Positions 26,847 to 37,592 are shown, counted from the first letter of the stretch. The stretch is 64,000 bases of DNA from Enterobacter asburiae (GCF_021440515.1 NZ_JAKCMV010000014.1:62001-126000); one strand, 5' to 3'. The notes: generated by a model not told the origin, from the sequence alone. Program-made: numbers and translations.

Positions 26847-26938
26847 TGTAAAATGCCGGGTAGCGGCTTTGCCTTACCCGGCCTACAACGTCACTCAATC
26901 GTAGGCCGGGTAAGCGTAGCGCCACCCGGCTTTACATT
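26847..26938. repeat. Paired REP element (BIME) between pepA and holC
   Basis: Two inverted REP units, 26855-26886 (GCCGGGT...TACCCGGCCTAC) and 26901-26930 (GTAGGCCGGGTA...CACCCGGC), face each other across about 14 bases, and the flanks TGTAAA / TTTACA extend the symmetry. This is the classic bacterial interspersed mosaic element layout. It probably acts on mRNA stability or gyrase binding. Confidence 0.85.
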
Positions 26939-26964
26939 TAAATCCACGACAAGAAACCCCATAT

Positions 26965-27408
26965 ATGAAGAATGCAACGTTCTACCTTCTGGACAACGAC
27001 ACCCATCAGGATGGCCTCAGCGCCGTGGAACAGCTGGTGTGTGAGATTGCCGCAGAACGTTGGCGCGCAGGCAAACGCGTTCTTATTGCCTGTGAAGATG
27101 AGCAGCAGGCGATCCGCCTTGATGAAGCGCTATGGGCGCGCCCGCCGGAGAGTTTTGTTCCGCATAACCTGTCGGGAGAGGGGCCGCGCGGCGGCGCACC
27201 GGTTGAAATCGCCTGGCCGCAAAAGCGCAACAGCAGCCCGCGCGATATTCTGATTAGCCTGCGCATCGACTTTGCAGATTTTGCCACCGCTTTCACAGAA
27301 GTGGTAGACTTTGTCCCCTACGAAGAAACCTTGAAACAACTGGCACGCGAGCGCTACAAAGCGTACCGCCTGGCTGGTTTTAACCTGAATACGGCAACCT
27401 GGAAATAA
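26965..27408 (+). CDS. holC: DNA polymerase III chi subunit
   Basis: A 147-residue protein, the chi subunit of the clamp loader. It links psi (HolD) to single-strand-binding protein. The start [10 protein letters not shown] and the end of the protein match E. coli HolC, with the same length. The stop overlaps the valS start by one base (TAATG), so holC and valS are coupled. Confidence 0.96.
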   Translation: MKNATFYLLDNDTHQDGLSAVEQLVCEIAAERWRAGKRVLIACEDEQQAIRLDEALWARPPESFVPHNLSGEGPRGGAPVEIAWPQKRNSSPRDILISLRIDFADFATAFTEVVDFVPYEETLKQLARERYKAYRLAGFNLNTATWK

Positions 27409-30263
27409 TGGAAAAGACATATAACCCACGCGATATCGAACAGCCGCTTTACGAGCACTGGGAACAGCAGGGCTATTTCAAGCCTAACGGCGATGAAAGC
27501 AAAGAGTCCTTCTGCATCATGATCCCGCCGCCGAACGTCACCGGCAGTTTGCATATGGGTCATGCCTTCCAGCAGACCATCATGGACACCATGATCCGCT
27601 ACCAGCGTATGCAGGGTAAAAACACCCTCTGGCAGGCGGGGACTGACCACGCGGGTATCGCGACCCAGATGGTGGTTGAGCGTAAAATTGCCGCTGAAGA
27701 GGGTAAAACCCGCCACGACTACGGTCGCGATGCCTTCATCGACAAAATCTGGCAGTGGAAAGCGGAATCGGGCGGCACCATTACCCGTCAGATGCGCCGC
27801 CTCGGCAACTCCGTGGACTGGGAGCGCGAGCGCTTCACCATGGATGAAGGTCTTTCCAACGCCGTGAAAGAAGTCTTTGTTCGCCTGTACAAAGAAGATC
27901 TGATTTACCGTGGCAAGCGCCTGGTAAACTGGGATCCAAAACTGCGCACCGCGATTTCCGACCTCGAAGTGGAAAACCGCGAGTCTAAAGGCTCAATGTG
28001 GCACATCCGCTATCCGCTGGCCGATGGTGCAAAAACCGCTGACGGTAAAGATTATCTGGTCGTTGCGACCACCCGTCCGGAAACCCTGCTGGGCGATACC
28101 GGCGTGGCCGTTAACCCGGAAGATCCGCGCTACAAAGATCTCATCGGTAAATTCGTGGTGCTGCCGCTGGTTAACCGCCGCATTCCAATTGTGGGCGACG
28201 AACACGCCGATATGGAAAAAGGCACCGGCTGCGTGAAAATCACCCCGGCGCACGACTTTAACGACTACGAAGTGGGTCGTCGTCACGCCCTGCCGATGAT
28301 CAACATCCTGACCTTTGACGGTGATATCCGTGAAAGCGCAGAAGTGTATGACACCAAAGGCAACGAATCTGACGTTTACTCAAGCGACATCCCGGCTGAG
28401 TTCCAGAAGCTGGAACGTTTTGCCGCGCGTAAAGCGATTGTGGCGGCAGTAGACGCGCTCGGCCTGTTGGTAGAGATCAAACCTCACGATCTGACCGTGC
28501 CGTACGGCGACCGTGGCGGCGTGGTTATCGAGCCAATGCTGACCGACCAGTGGTACGTGCGTGCTGACGTGCTGGCGAAACCGGCTGTTGAAGCGGTTGA
28601 AAACGGCAGCATCCAGTTCGTGCCGAAGCAGTACGAAAACATGTACTTCTCCTGGATGCGCGATATTCAGGACTGGTGTATCTCCCGTCAGCTGTGGTGG
28701 GGTCACCGTATCCCGGCATGGTACGACAACGAAGGCAACGTCTACGTTGGCCGCACCGAAGACGAAGTGCGTCAGGAAAACAACCTGAGCGCCGACGTTG
28801 CGCTGCGTCAGGACGAAGACGTGCTGGACACCTGGTTCTCCTCCGCGCTGTGGACCTTCTCCACCCTCGGCTGGCCGGAAAATACCGACGCGCTGCGTCA
28901 GTTCCACCCAACCAGCGTGATGGTATCCGGCTTCGACATTATCTTCTTCTGGATCGCCCGCATGATCATGATGACCATGCACTTCATCAAAGATGAAGAC
29001 GGCAAGCCGCAGGTTCCGTTCCATACCGTCTACATGACCGGTCTGATCCGTGACGACGAAGGCCAGAAGATGTCCAAATCCAAGGGCAACGTTATCGACC
29101 CGCTGGATATGGTCGACGGGATCTCTCTGGAAGACCTGCTGGAAAAACGTACCGGCAACATGATGCAGCCGCAGCTGGCAGAGAAAATCCGCAAGCGCAC
29201 CGAGAAGCAGTTCCCGAACGGGATTGAGTCTCACGGCACCGACGCCCTGCGCTTCACCCTGGCGGCGCTGGCCTCTACCGGCCGCGACATCAACTGGGAC
29301 ATGAAGCGCCTGGAAGGTTACCGTAACTTCTGTAACAAGCTGTGGAACGCCAGCCGCTTCGTGCTGATGAACACCGAAGACCAGGATTGCGGCTTTAACG
29401 GCGGCGAGATGGAACTGTCCCTGGCAGACCGCTGGATCCTGGCTGAATTTAACCAGACCGTAAAAGCGTTCCGCGAAGCGCTGGACAGCTACCGCTTCGA
29501 TATCGCGGCAGGCATTCTGTACGAATTCACCTGGAACCAGTTCTGCGACTGGTATCTGGAGCTGGCGAAGCCGGTGATGAACGGCGGAACGGACGCGCAG
29601 CTGCGCGGTACGCGTAATACGCTGATTACCGTTCTGGAAGGTCTGCTGCGTCTGGCGCATCCGGTCATTCCATTCATCACCGAAACCATCTGGCAGCGCG
29701 TGAAGGTCATTGCGGGTATCAATGCCGACACCATCATGCTCCAGCCATTCCCGGAATTCGATGCCGCGAAAGTGGACGAAGCCGCGTCGGCGGATACCGA
29801 ATGGCTGAAGCAGGCGATCGTTGCGGTGCGTAACATCCGTGCTGAGATGAACATCGCCCCGGGCAAACCGCTGGAACTGCTGCTCCGTGGTTGCAGCGAC
29901 GCGGCGGTTCGTCGCGTGACCGAGAACAACACCTTCCTGAAAACGATGGCACGTCTGGAAAGCATCACCGTGCTGCCAGCCGATGACAAAGGTCCGCTCT
30001 CCGTGACCAAAATCATCGACGGCGCCGAGCTGCTGATCCCAATGGCTGGCCTGATCGACAAAGATGCCGAGCTGGCGCGTCTGGCGAAAGAGGTGGCGAA
30101 GGTCGACGTTGAAATTGGCAAAATCGAAAGCAAGCTGGCGAACGAAGGTTTCGTGGCGCGCGCACCGGAAGCGGTTATCGCCAAAGAGCGTGAGCGTCTG
30201 GTTGCCTTCGCCGATGCGAAGACCAAGCTGATTGAGCAGCAGGCGGTTATCGCTGCGCTGTAA
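27408..30263 (+). CDS. valS: Valyl-tRNA synthetase
   Basis: A 951-residue class Ia synthetase charging tRNA-Val. The HIGH-type motif is in [11 protein letters not shown] (42-52) and KMSKS lies near 554-558. The CP1 editing domain, anticodon-binding domain and C-terminal coiled coil (about 880-950) are present. Length equals E. coli ValS. A strong terminator follows. Confidence 0.98.
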   Translation: MEKTYNPRDIEQPLYEHWEQQGYFKPNGDESKESFCIMIPPPNVTGSLHMGHAFQQTIMDTMIRYQRMQGKNTLWQAGTDHAGIATQMVVERKIAAEEGKTRHDYGRDAFIDKIWQWKAESGGTITRQMRRLGNSVDWERERFTMDEGLSNAVKEVFVRLYKEDLIYRGKRLVNWDPKLRTAISDLEVENRESKGSMWHIRYPLADGAKTADGKDYLVVATTRPETLLGDTGVAVNPEDPRYKDLIGKFVVLPLVNRRIPIVGDEHADMEKGTGCVKITPAHDFNDYEVGRRHALPMINILTFDGDIRESAEVYDTKGNESDVYSSDIPAEFQKLERFAARKAIVAAVDALGLLVEIKPHDLTVPYGDRGGVVIEPMLTDQWYVRADVLAKPAVEAVENGSIQFVPKQYENMYFSWMRDIQDWCISRQLWWGHRIPAWYDNEGNVYVGRTEDEVRQENNLSADVALRQDEDVLDTWFSSALWTFSTLGWPENTDALRQFHPTSVMVSGFDIIFFWIARMIMMTMHFIKDEDGKPQVPFHTVYMTGLIRDDEGQKMSKSKGNVIDPLDMVDGISLEDLLEKRTGNMMQPQLAEKIRKRTEKQFPNGIESHGTDALRFTLAALASTGRDINWDMKRLEGYRNFCNKLWNASRFVLMNTEDQDCGFNGGEMELSLADRWILAEFNQTVKAFREALDSYRFDIAAGILYEFTWNQFCDWYLELAKPVMNGGTDAQLRGTRNTLITVLEGLLRLAHPVIPFITETIWQRVKVIAGINADTIMLQPFPEFDAAKVDEAASADTEWLKQAIVAVRNIRAEMNIAPGKPLELLLRGCSDAAVRRVTENNTFLKTMARLESITVLPADDKGPLSVTKIIDGAELLIPMAGLIDKDAELARLAKEVAKVDVEIGKIESKLANEGFVARAPEAVIAKERERLVAFADAKTKLIEQQAVIAAL

Positions 30264-30280
30264 GACAGTCTGACGTGTAA

Positions 30281-30303
30281 AAGGCCGGGCGATCCCCGGC
30301 CTT
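30281..30303 (+). terminator. valS terminator
   Basis: AAGGCCGGG (30281-30289) pairs perfectly with CCCGGCCTT (30295-30303) around a 5-base loop and runs into a T tract, 17 bases after the valS stop. Confidence 0.9.
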
Positions 30304-30352
30304 TTTTATTACATGAACGGAAGCGCTGGCATCGCTCCGCGAGACATCACGG

Positions 30353-31507
30353 TTAAAACCCGCTGTCGTTAGGTTCATCCGAATCGCGCAGCTCAAGCTC
30401 ATCCAGCGACCCTATCACATGCGTATTTGCAGCCAGGTAGCGCAGCAGGCGCATCTTCGCCCACGGATAGGCCAGACCGCACGTAAACGCTATCGTCAGA
30501 GCCAGCACAACAATCTGATTCAGCATCCCGATAAAGGTCACCGTTGAGCGGAAGGTAAGCGATTCCCCAAGTTTTAATCCATTGATAAAGAGATTACGCA
30601 AAGACGCGATCGCAAAAGAGACAGTGATAATTACGCCAGCGAAATAAAGCAGATAGCTGGTGATAAGTTGTGCCTGATATTTCATGACAAGCAACGAGAG
30701 GTGCTCGTCATTTAGCTCTCTCGTTCGTGTAAACATGATAATATCCAGCATCATCAAGCCTAGTGTTTTCGTCATCAGAACACAAAAAGGGGCCAGAATG
30801 AAAATGGAGAGAATAGAGACCGAAACACAGCGTATAAGAGAAACATTTATATTAAATTTATGAATACCAAAACTAGCGCTCTTGCCTGGCAGCTTCATCC
30901 ACTGATGAAAAAGAATGCCACTAGCCATACCTATCACAACAAAGGTTACCAATATAGTCGTCGCTATTCGCAATAAAAAACCAGTCATATCTGAAGGATT
31001 TCCCATCAAATTTTTGACCAACACAATAACGATCAGACTCGCAAAGATCAGAATGAGCGGCAGTATCAACATCGTCCAGTAGGCCGTGCCTGCTGAGCAG
31101 TGAAAACCGAATCGTACATTGTGTAGACTTGTCATCATAGCCTGGTAACGCCAGCTTTTAATCGCCATCAAGGGCATTAAGATGGTGAATGCAATCACGA
31201 GAAGCCCGGTAAGCGCTGGGTTGATTTGGTGACAAATGATTACTCCTGTCACAATGATGACCAGCATCAACAACCAGCTAACAAAGAAAGCACCGCCTGA
31301 AGCATGATAATTAAAACGAGCGCCGTTAAGCTCCATATTGCTATAAATATAGCGACGGCATTTCACCATCGCCCAGGGTAAGTAAATACCGAGGGTGATA
31401 AATACTAATAAAACATTAACAAGACAAATAATAAAATACTTACCGGCTTTTCCATGAAAGGAAAAGCTTGTCTGCGGCATACTCTGTGCCGACTCGCTAC
31501 TTTTCAT
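30353..31507 (-). CDS. yjgN: DUF898 membrane protein YjgN
   Basis: A 384-residue inner-membrane protein of the YjgN/DUF898 family with about eight hydrophobic segments. The signature SFSFHGKAGKYF near the start and LPWAMVKCRRYIYSNME (about residues 44-60) recall E. coli YjgN (398), but overall it is much more diverged than its neighbours. A TTG codon at 31516 could add three residues; ATG 31507 is preferred. Function is unknown in the family. The coding region is noticeably AT-richer than the flanking genes. It keeps the place it has in E. coli, between valS and yjgM. Confidence 0.85.
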   Translation of the reverse strand: MKSSESAQSMPQTSFSFHGKAGKYFIICLVNVLLVFITLGIYLPWAMVKCRRYIYSNMELNGARFNYHASGGAFFVSWLLMLVIIVTGVIICHQINPALTGLLVIAFTILMPLMAIKSWRYQAMMTSLHNVRFGFHCSAGTAYWTMLILPLILIFASLIVIVLVKNLMGNPSDMTGFLLRIATTILVTFVVIGMASGILFHQWMKLPGKSASFGIHKFNINVSLIRCVSVSILSIFILAPFCVLMTKTLGLMMLDIIMFTRTRELNDEHLSLLVMKYQAQLITSYLLYFAGVIITVSFAIASLRNLFINGLKLGESLTFRSTVTFIGMLNQIVVLALTIAFTCGLAYPWAKMRLLRYLAANTHVIGSLDELELRDSDEPNDSGF

Positions 31508-31686
31508 AAACCCCAAATTCCTTTTAAAGTGACGGATGCTGATTTTATTTCCAGAGGGAACATAACAGTATGTCTGTCATTTATAGCGACAGCAATAATG
31601 CACATATCCGAAAATGGGTCTTGCACGTCGTTTATGACAGTGGTATTAAATAAAATCATGCGTCGTTTATTTTCTTGAGTCTCAAC

Positions 31687-32190
31687 ATGAATTTTTCTCC
31701 TGCACACTCCCCTTTCCTGCGCCCTCTAACAGAAAAAGACAACCCGGCTATCGCCGCCGTGATCCGCACCGTTTCCGCCGAATACGGGCTGACGGCAGAT
31801 AAAGGCTATACGGTTGCCGATCCGAATCTGGACGAGCTATATCAGGTTTACAGCCAGCCTGACCATGCCTACTGGGTGATCGAGCAGGATGGCAAGGTGG
31901 TGGGCGGAGGCGGCATTGCGCCACTCAGCTGTAGCGAGTCGGATATCTGCGAACTGCAAAAAATGTATTTCCTCCCTTCGGTTCGCGGGCAGGGCCTGGC
32001 GAAGAAACTGGCGCTGCTCGCTTTTGAACACGCGCGCGCGCAGGGTTTTAAACGCTGTTATCTCGAAACCACCGCCTTCCTTAAAGAGGCCATCGCGCTG
32101 TATGAACATCTGGGCTTTGAGCATATCGATGCGCCGCTCGGCTGCACCGGCCACGTCGATTGCGAAGTCAGGATGCTGAAAATTCTGTAA
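31687..32190 (+). CDS. yjgM: GNAT-family N-acetyltransferase YjgM
   Basis: A 167-residue GNAT acetyltransferase. The acetyl-CoA-binding loop RGQGLAKKL (about 101-109) and the final [10 protein letters not shown] strand are clear. It matches E. coli YjgM. The acceptor is unknown; recent work on E. coli relatives suggests amino-acid-type substrates, but nothing here settles it. The start ATG at 31687 was preferred over a TTG four codons earlier. It is divergent from yjgN. Confidence 0.9.
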   Translation: MNFSPAHSPFLRPLTEKDNPAIAAVIRTVSAEYGLTADKGYTVADPNLDELYQVYSQPDHAYWVIEQDGKVVGGGGIAPLSCSESDICELQKMYFLPSVRGQGLAKKLALLAFEHARAQGFKRCYLETTAFLKEAIALYEHLGFEHIDAPLGCTGHVDCEVRMLKIL

Positions 32191-32273
32191 ATTCCCTTTC
32201 CGCCCTCTTCTGTTAAGCGGCTGTAAACTGGATGCTCTACACTCTCAGTTCACACCACAACGGGGGAAACACG

Positions 32274-33293
32274 ATGTCGAAGATAAAAAGCTACGCCGCA
32301 CCGCAGGCGGGTGCAGAGCTTGAACTGTACGAATACGATGCGGGCGAACTAAAAGCAGAAGACGTCGAAGTACAGGTCGATTACTGCGGGATCTGCCACT
32401 CAGATCTCTCCATGATCGACAACGAATGGGGCTTCTCACAATATCCACTGGTTGCCGGACACGAAGTGATCGGCCGCGTTTCCGCGCTCGGCACAGCCGC
32501 TCAGGACAAAGGGCTGAAGATTGGTCAGCGCGTGGGCATTGGCTGGACGGCTCGAAGCTGCGGGCACTGCGATGCCTGTATCAGCGGCAATCAGATTAAC
32601 TGCCTTGAAGGGTCTGTTCCGACCATCCTCAACAAAGGCGGTTTCGCCGATAAACTGCGTGCCGACTGGCAATGGGTTATTCCGCTGCCGGACAGCATTG
32701 ATATTGAATCCGCGGGCCCGCTGCTCTGCGGCGGTATCACTGTCTTCAAACCGCTGCTGATGCACCACGTCACCGCCACCAGCCGCGTAGGCGTGATTGG
32801 GATTGGCGGTCTGGGCCACATCGCCATCAAGCTGCTGCACGCGATGGGTTGCGAAGTGACGGCCTTCAGCTCTAACCCGGCAAAAGAGAAAGAAGTGCTG
32901 GCGATGGGTGCGGACAAAGTGGTGAACAGCCGCGATCCTCAAGCGTTAAACGCGCTGGCGGGTCAGTTCGATCTGATCATCAACACCGTGAACGTCGATC
33001 TCGACTGGCAGCCGTACTTCGAAGCGCTGGCCTACGGCGGTAACTTCCATACCGTCGGCGCGGTCATGAAGCCGCTGCCGGTTCCGGCATTTACCCTGAT
33101 CGGCGGGGATCGCAGCGTGTCCGGTTCTGCAACCGGTACGCCGTACGAGTTGCGCAAGCTGATGAAGTTTGCCGGACGCACCAAAGTGGCGCCAATCACC
33201 GAGCTGTATCCGATGTCAAAAATCAACGAGGCAATCCAGCACGTTCGCGACGGCAAAGCTCGCTACCGCGTAGTGTTGAAAGCGGATTTCTGA
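32274..33293 (+). CDS. ahr: Zinc-dependent aldehyde reductase Ahr (YjgB)
   Basis: A 339-residue NADPH-dependent alcohol dehydrogenase of the zinc MDR family. Catalytic-zinc ligands Cys38 and His63 are in CGICHSD and AGHEV, and structural-zinc cysteines are 94, 97, 100 and 108. The cofactor fold GIGGLGHIA is present. E. coli Ahr reduces a broad range of aldehydes to alcohols. The start [10 protein letters not shown] follows a GGGGGAAA ribosome-binding site. In E. coli it sits near leuX, next to the idn genes; here it follows yjgM. Confidence 0.95.
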   Translation: MSKIKSYAAPQAGAELELYEYDAGELKAEDVEVQVDYCGICHSDLSMIDNEWGFSQYPLVAGHEVIGRVSALGTAAQDKGLKIGQRVGIGWTARSCGHCDACISGNQINCLEGSVPTILNKGGFADKLRADWQWVIPLPDSIDIESAGPLLCGGITVFKPLLMHHVTATSRVGVIGIGGLGHIAIKLLHAMGCEVTAFSSNPAKEKEVLAMGADKVVNSRDPQALNALAGQFDLIINTVNVDLDWQPYFEALAYGGNFHTVGAVMKPLPVPAFTLIGGDRSVSGSATGTPYELRKLMKFAGRTKVAPITELYPMSKINEAIQHVRDGKARYRVVLKADF

Positions 33294-33300
33294 TGTGAGA

Positions 33301-33360
33301 TTGCCGGGTGTATGCGGCCTGATGCCCTCACCCCAACCCTCTCCCACCGGGAGAGGGCGC
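33301..33360. repeat. Enterobacterial palindromic repeat after ahr
   Basis: CCCTCTCCC (33337-33345) pairs with GGGAGAGGG (33349-33357) around ACC, preceded by CCCTCACCCCAA and a short REP-like GCCGGGTG piece. This sequence family is common between genes in Enterobacter, Klebsiella and Salmonella. It lies between convergent ahr and the dihydroxyacetone kinase gene. Confidence 0.6.
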
Positions 33361-33368
33361 AAACACTA

Positions 33369-33394
33369 AAAACGGTAACGGTTGTTACCGTTTT
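33369..33394 (-). terminator. Terminator enclosing the dihydroxyacetone kinase stop codon
   Basis: AAAACGGTAAC (33369-33379) pairs perfectly with GTTACCGTTTT (33384-33394) around a 4-base loop. On the minus strand it runs into TTTTTAG. The stop codon of the kinase gene (33385-33387) is inside the stem. Confidence 0.8.
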
Positions 33395-35031
33395 GCATTT
33401 ACCACGGCGGAAAACACCTCTGCCACCGCAACCGCTCCCGGATCCGTCACCCCGTCCAGATTCTCTTTATTTACATACGATGAACGTCCGGCCCCGGCCT
33501 TTTCCATTTTCGCGGTCGCCTCGGCCCCCTGCTGTGCAGCCTTCGCTGCCGCCTGAAGATCGCCCTTCTGCAACGCTTCCAGCGCCGGTTGCAGCGCGTC
33601 GATCAGCGTGCGATCGCCGAGATCTGCTCCGCCGTAATGTTTCATCTGCGCCAGCCCGCTCAGTAAGGCAGCGGGCAGCGGCTGACCATCATGCAGCTTC
33701 TGCCCGGCGGCGGTAAAAAAGATAGACATCAGCACGCCGCTTGAACCGCCCATCACCGTTGCCAGCCGTTCGCCCACCAGCATCAGCAGCGTCGGCAGAT
33801 CGTTAAGCGGGAGCTTATCGGATTCCAGAATCTGCGCAATATCCCGCGCCCCTTGCGCAAAGGTTGAACCGGTATCGCCGTCCCCCACTTTGGCATCCAG
33901 CGCGTTCAGCCGGTTTTCCAGCTGGATAAGCGTGTCCGTTACGGCTGCCACATACCCGGCCACCTGCGCATTGGCTGAAGGGGTATACTCCACCCGATCG
34001 TGAATCGCGCTCGTCGGCTGGGTTTTCAGCGGCGCAAACCGCACGGGCTTCTGCCAGCCAAGCGTCTGCACATTTTCGTTAATCGCCTTTTCGAACAGGT
34101 CGTTAAGCTTCAGCAGCGACAGGGAAAACCCTTTCATATCCAGCGAGCTTACCAGCGGTGCCGGGCCAATCAGGTAGGCTATCTGCTCTTTGAGCCCCGA
34201 ATGCGCCAGCTCTTTGGTCAGCAGCGCCATCTCCAGCGCCGACACGCCCCCGAGGTTGTTAATCAGCACGGCGAAACGCCCCTCTCCCGCCTGCGCTTTC
34301 AGGGCATCAACCAGCTTATCGACGATAGCCTTGCTGTTTTGCGTATCCACCACCGATGCGCCAGGCTCGCCGTGAATGCCCAGCCCAAGCTCAACGTGGC
34401 CTTCTTTGATGCGCCCCTCCGCCTCGTCGCTGCCCGGCAGGTTGCAGGTCTGCATGGCAACGCCCAGGCTCCAGAGGTTATCGCAGGCCTGCTTCGCAAT
34501 ATCCCGCACTTCGCCAAGCGACTTACCCTGCTCGGCGGCGTAACCCGCAATTTTATGCACCAGCGCCGTACCCGCGATGCCGCGCGGCTGCTTGTTGTCC
34601 GGCAGGGCGATATCGTCCGCCACAATCACCATCTCGACTTTCAGGCCATAGCGTTTGGCCTTCTCCGCCGCCAGGCCGAAGTTAAGACGATCCCCGGTGT
34701 AGTTTTTGACGATCAGCAGACAGCCGCGATCGCCCGTCACCGCCACAATGGCGTTCAACACGGCATCTACGCTCGGTGAGGCAAACAGATCGCCACACAC
34801 CGCCGCCGTCAGCATCCCTTTCCCCACAAACCCCGCGTGAGCCGGTTCGTGACCCGAGCCGCCGCCCGAAATCACCGCCACGCGGCTCTTGTCCCAGTCG
34901 CTGCGCGCCACCACGCGGATCGCCGGATCGATATCAAGTTTGACGAGATTGCCGTGCGGGGCGGAGATCAGAATACCTTCAATGGCGTCGTTGACCAGCT
35001 GTTTGCGGTCGTTAAAAAAGAATCTGGACAT
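33385..35031 (-). CDS. dhaK: Two-domain ATP-dependent dihydroxyacetone kinase
   Basis: A 548-residue single-chain kinase of the Citrobacter freundii type that phosphorylates dihydroxyacetone with ATP. The DhaK domain (about 1-330) has His220 in GIHGEPG, which forms a hemiaminal with the substrate, plus SGGGSGHEP (55-63). The DhaL domain (about 355-548) has the Mg-ATP-binding GDGDTG at 383-388. Such enzymes can also show triokinase or FMN-cyclase activity. No glycerol dehydrogenase, PTS subunit or regulator gene is adjacent. E. coli K-12 lacks this form. The start MSRFFFNDRK matches the family; upstream codons do not. Confidence 0.93.
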   Translation of the reverse strand: MSRFFFNDRKQLVNDAIEGILISAPHGNLVKLDIDPAIRVVARSDWDKSRVAVISGGGSGHEPAHAGFVGKGMLTAAVCGDLFASPSVDAVLNAIVAVTGDRGCLLIVKNYTGDRLNFGLAAEKAKRYGLKVEMVIVADDIALPDNKQPRGIAGTALVHKIAGYAAEQGKSLGEVRDIAKQACDNLWSLGVAMQTCNLPGSDEAEGRIKEGHVELGLGIHGEPGASVVDTQNSKAIVDKLVDALKAQAGEGRFAVLINNLGGVSALEMALLTKELAHSGLKEQIAYLIGPAPLVSSLDMKGFSLSLLKLNDLFEKAINENVQTLGWQKPVRFAPLKTQPTSAIHDRVEYTPSANAQVAGYVAAVTDTLIQLENRLNALDAKVGDGDTGSTFAQGARDIAQILESDKLPLNDLPTLLMLVGERLATVMGGSSGVLMSIFFTAAGQKLHDGQPLPAALLSGLAQMKHYGGADLGDRTLIDALQPALEALQKGDLQAAAKAAQQGAEATAKMEKAGAGRSSYVNKENLDGVTDPGAVAVAEVFSAVVNAKR

Positions 35032-35168
35032 AGCTTCCCAAAATTTTGTGAACCGTATGCAAAAGCATAGTCCGCGCTGGATAATGCGCCGCAAAGTCAG
35101 GATTTTACTCACTCATCTTGCCGTCAGGTTGCCTATACTCCACGCAGGACAAAAAGAGGACGTTGATC

Positions 35169-36671
35169 ATGAGTACACCACTGTTAATTGCCCGCACGCT
35201 GGATAAAGAGCTGTTTTTGCTTCCGGCGATGGCAAACCGCCACGGCCTGATCACGGGCGCCACGGGGACGGGGAAAACCGTCACGCTGCAAAAGCTGGCA
35301 GAGTCCCTGTCGGCGATTGGCGTTCCGGTCTTTATGGCCGATGTGAAAGGCGACTTAACCGGGGTGGCTCAGGAAGGCACTGCCTCTGAGAAACTGCTTG
35401 AGCGGCTGAAAAATATTGGTGTAACCGACTGGGAACCGCAGGCCAGCCCGGTGGTGGTATGGGATATCTTCGGTGAGAAAGGCCATCCGGTGCGCGCGAC
35501 CGTGTCCGACCTCGGCCCGCTTCTGCTCGCCCGGCTGCTCAACCTGAACGACGTGCAGTCCGGCGTACTGAACATTATTTTCCGCATCGCCGACGACCAG
35601 GGTCTGCTGCTGCTTGATTTCAAAGATCTGCGCGCCATTACCCAGTACATCGGCGACAACGCCAAATCCTTCCAGAACCAGTACGGCAATATCAGCAGCG
35701 CCTCGGTAGGCGCTATCCAGCGCGGACTGCTGACGCTGGAGCAGCAGGGAGCCGAGCACTTCTTCGGTGAACCGATGCTGGATATTAAAGACTGGATGCG
35801 CACCGACAGCAGCGGCAAGGGCGTTATCAACATCCTCAGCTCAGAAAAGCTCTACCAGATGCCCAAACTCTACGCGGCGAGCCTGCTGTGGATGCTCTCC
35901 GAGCTTTACGAGCAGCTGCCCGAAGCGGGCGATCTGGAAAAACCGAAGCTGGTCTTCTTCTTTGACGAAGCCCACCTGCTGTTTAACGATGCGCCGCAGG
36001 TGCTGCTGGATAAAATCGAGCAGGTCATTCGCCTGATCCGCTCTAAAGGCGTCGGCGTGTGGTTCGTGTCGCAAAACCCGTCCGACATCCCGGATAACGT
36101 GCTGGGGCAGCTGGGTAACCGCGTGCAGCACGCCCTGCGCGCCTTTACGCCGAAAGATCAAAAGGCGGTCAAAGCCGCCGCCCAAACCATGCGCGCGAAT
36201 CCGGCATTTGAGACCGAAGCCGCAATCCAGGCGCTGGGCACCGGCGAAGCGCTGATCTCCTTCCTGGATGCGAAAGGCAGCCCGTCGATAGTCGAGCGGG
36301 CGATGGTGATTGCACCTTTCTCACGCATGGGACCGGTGACCGACGACGAGCGCAACAGCCTGATCAACCATTCACCGGTTTACGGGAAGTACGAAGACCA
36401 AGTGGATCGCGAATCGGCGTTCGAGATGCTGCAAAAAGGGGTGCAGGCCACCACGGAATCACAGGGCGCGCCTGCCGCGAAAGGACAAACCGCCGTTGAG
36501 GACGACGGGATCCTCGGAGGGCTAAAAGATATCCTGTTTGGCACGACCGGGCCGCGCGGCGGCAAGCGGGATGGCGTGGTGCAGACCATGGCGAAAAGCG
36601 CGGCGCGGCAGGTGACGAATCAGATTGTGCGCGGGATGCTGGGAAGCCTGTTAGGCGGTCGCCGCAGATAA
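35169..36671 (+). CDS. yjgR: HerA/FtsK-like ATPase YjgR (DUF853)
   Basis: A 500-residue P-loop ATPase of the DUF853 helicase-HerA-like family. Walker A is GATGTGKT at 30-37, and Walker B is [11 protein letters not shown] in the middle of the protein. Length equals E. coli YjgR, whose function is not established. The start [12 protein letters not shown] was set by homology with a GAGGA site upstream. Its last 21 bp overlap the 3' end of convergent yhcC, an unusual arrangement at the edge of the relocated block. Confidence 0.93.
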   Translation: MSTPLLIARTLDKELFLLPAMANRHGLITGATGTGKTVTLQKLAESLSAIGVPVFMADVKGDLTGVAQEGTASEKLLERLKNIGVTDWEPQASPVVVWDIFGEKGHPVRATVSDLGPLLLARLLNLNDVQSGVLNIIFRIADDQGLLLLDFKDLRAITQYIGDNAKSFQNQYGNISSASVGAIQRGLLTLEQQGAEHFFGEPMLDIKDWMRTDSSGKGVINILSSEKLYQMPKLYAASLLWMLSELYEQLPEAGDLEKPKLVFFFDEAHLLFNDAPQVLLDKIEQVIRLIRSKGVGVWFVSQNPSDIPDNVLGQLGNRVQHALRAFTPKDQKAVKAAAQTMRANPAFETEAAIQALGTGEALISFLDAKGSPSIVERAMVIAPFSRMGPVTDDERNSLINHSPVYGKYEDQVDRESAFEMLQKGVQATTESQGAPAAKGQTAVEDDGILGGLKDILFGTTGPRGGKRDGVVQTMAKSAARQVTNQIVRGMLGSLLGGRRR

Positions 36672-37592
36672 AGGGGGCATCCATGGGCGACCGAGCGCTG
36701 AACCCTGAACCCCGTGCTCATGCAGATAGCGGTCGATTTCCACCATCCCCGTCCAGCGGTTTTCGCACCACAGCGGTGCCAGAAGCGTTGGGCGGCGGGC
36801 GCTGGCCGAAATGCGATGGTAGACAACCTCCGGCGGGGTATGGCGAATCATCTCGCCTGCGGTCACGGTGTACTCATCCAGCGCAATGCCGCCCAGACGC
36901 CCCGCTTCCCAGGCTTTCGCCATAATGCTGCCCTTCACGATGTGCAGCGGATGCAGCTTAATGCCGTCCACGCCGGTTTCGACGACCCGCTCCAGCGTTT
37001 CCAGACAGTGCTGTTGACCTTCGCCGGGCAGGCCGACAATCAGATGTGAACAGACTTTCAGCCCACGCTCGCGGGCAAGACGGGTGGTGTTTTGATAGCA
37101 GGCGAAATCGTGTCCGCGATTAATGCGGTGCAGAGTTTTGTCATGCGCGGACTGTAAACCCAGTTCCAGCCAGATCTCATACCCCTGCTCTTTGTACTCG
37201 CTGAGCAGATCCAGCACCGCTTCCGGCACGCAGTCCGGGCGCGTGCCGACGCATAAACCGACGATACTGGCCTGGCTGACCGCCTGCTGATACATGGATC
37301 GCAGCACCTGCACTTCTGCCCAGGTGCTGGTGTAGGCCTGGAAATAGGCCAGATACTGTTTCGCCCGGTTAACCTGCTTCGCCTGATGGGCGAGCTGTTC
37401 CACGATGGAGCTGTGCTGTTGCGCTTCGTCAGCAAACGACGCGACGTTACAGAACGTGCAGCCGCCACGCCCGATGGTGCCGTCGCGATTCGGGCAGCTA
37501 AACCCGCCGTGCAGCGTCAGCTTGTGAACCTTTTGCCCGTAACGTTGCAAAAGATCCCCACCAAACATATTGACTAATTTCTGTAACTGCAT
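36651..37592 (-). CDS. yhcC: Radical SAM protein YhcC
   Basis: A 313-residue Elp3-like radical SAM protein. Cluster cysteines are Cys33, Cys45 and Cys48 in CPNRDG...GCTFC, matching the family spacing. E. coli YhcC is about 309 residues and its reaction is unknown. After the conserved GSALGRPW the tail differs from E. coli, and its last codons are antisense to the end of yjgR. The start [12 protein letters not shown] was set by homology. In E. coli it lies directly upstream of arcB; here 13.9 kb separates them. Confidence 0.93.
   Translation of the reverse strand: MQLQKLVNMFGGDLLQRYGQKVHKLTLHGGFSCPNRDGTIGRGGCTFCNVASFADEAQQHSSIVEQLAHQAKQVNRAKQYLAYFQAYTSTWAEVQVLRSMYQQAVSQASIVGLCVGTRPDCVPEAVLDLLSEYKEQGYEIWLELGLQSAHDKTLHRINRGHDFACYQNTTRLARERGLKVCSHLIVGLPGEGQQHCLETLERVVETGVDGIKLHPLHIVKGSIMAKAWEAGRLGGIALDEYTVTAGEMIRHTPPEVVYHRISASARRPTLLAPLWCENRWTGMVEIDRYLHEHGVQGSALGRPWMPPLSAATA

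Noticed and set aside
26855-26930. Short CRISPR-like repeat pair
   Set aside because: Only two inverted, not direct, units with REP consensus; no spacers and no cas genes.
28380-29660. A 426-codon open frame antisense to valS
   Set aside because: It lies wholly within a conserved essential gene, has no family features, and reflects the codon bias of valS in a GC-rich genome.
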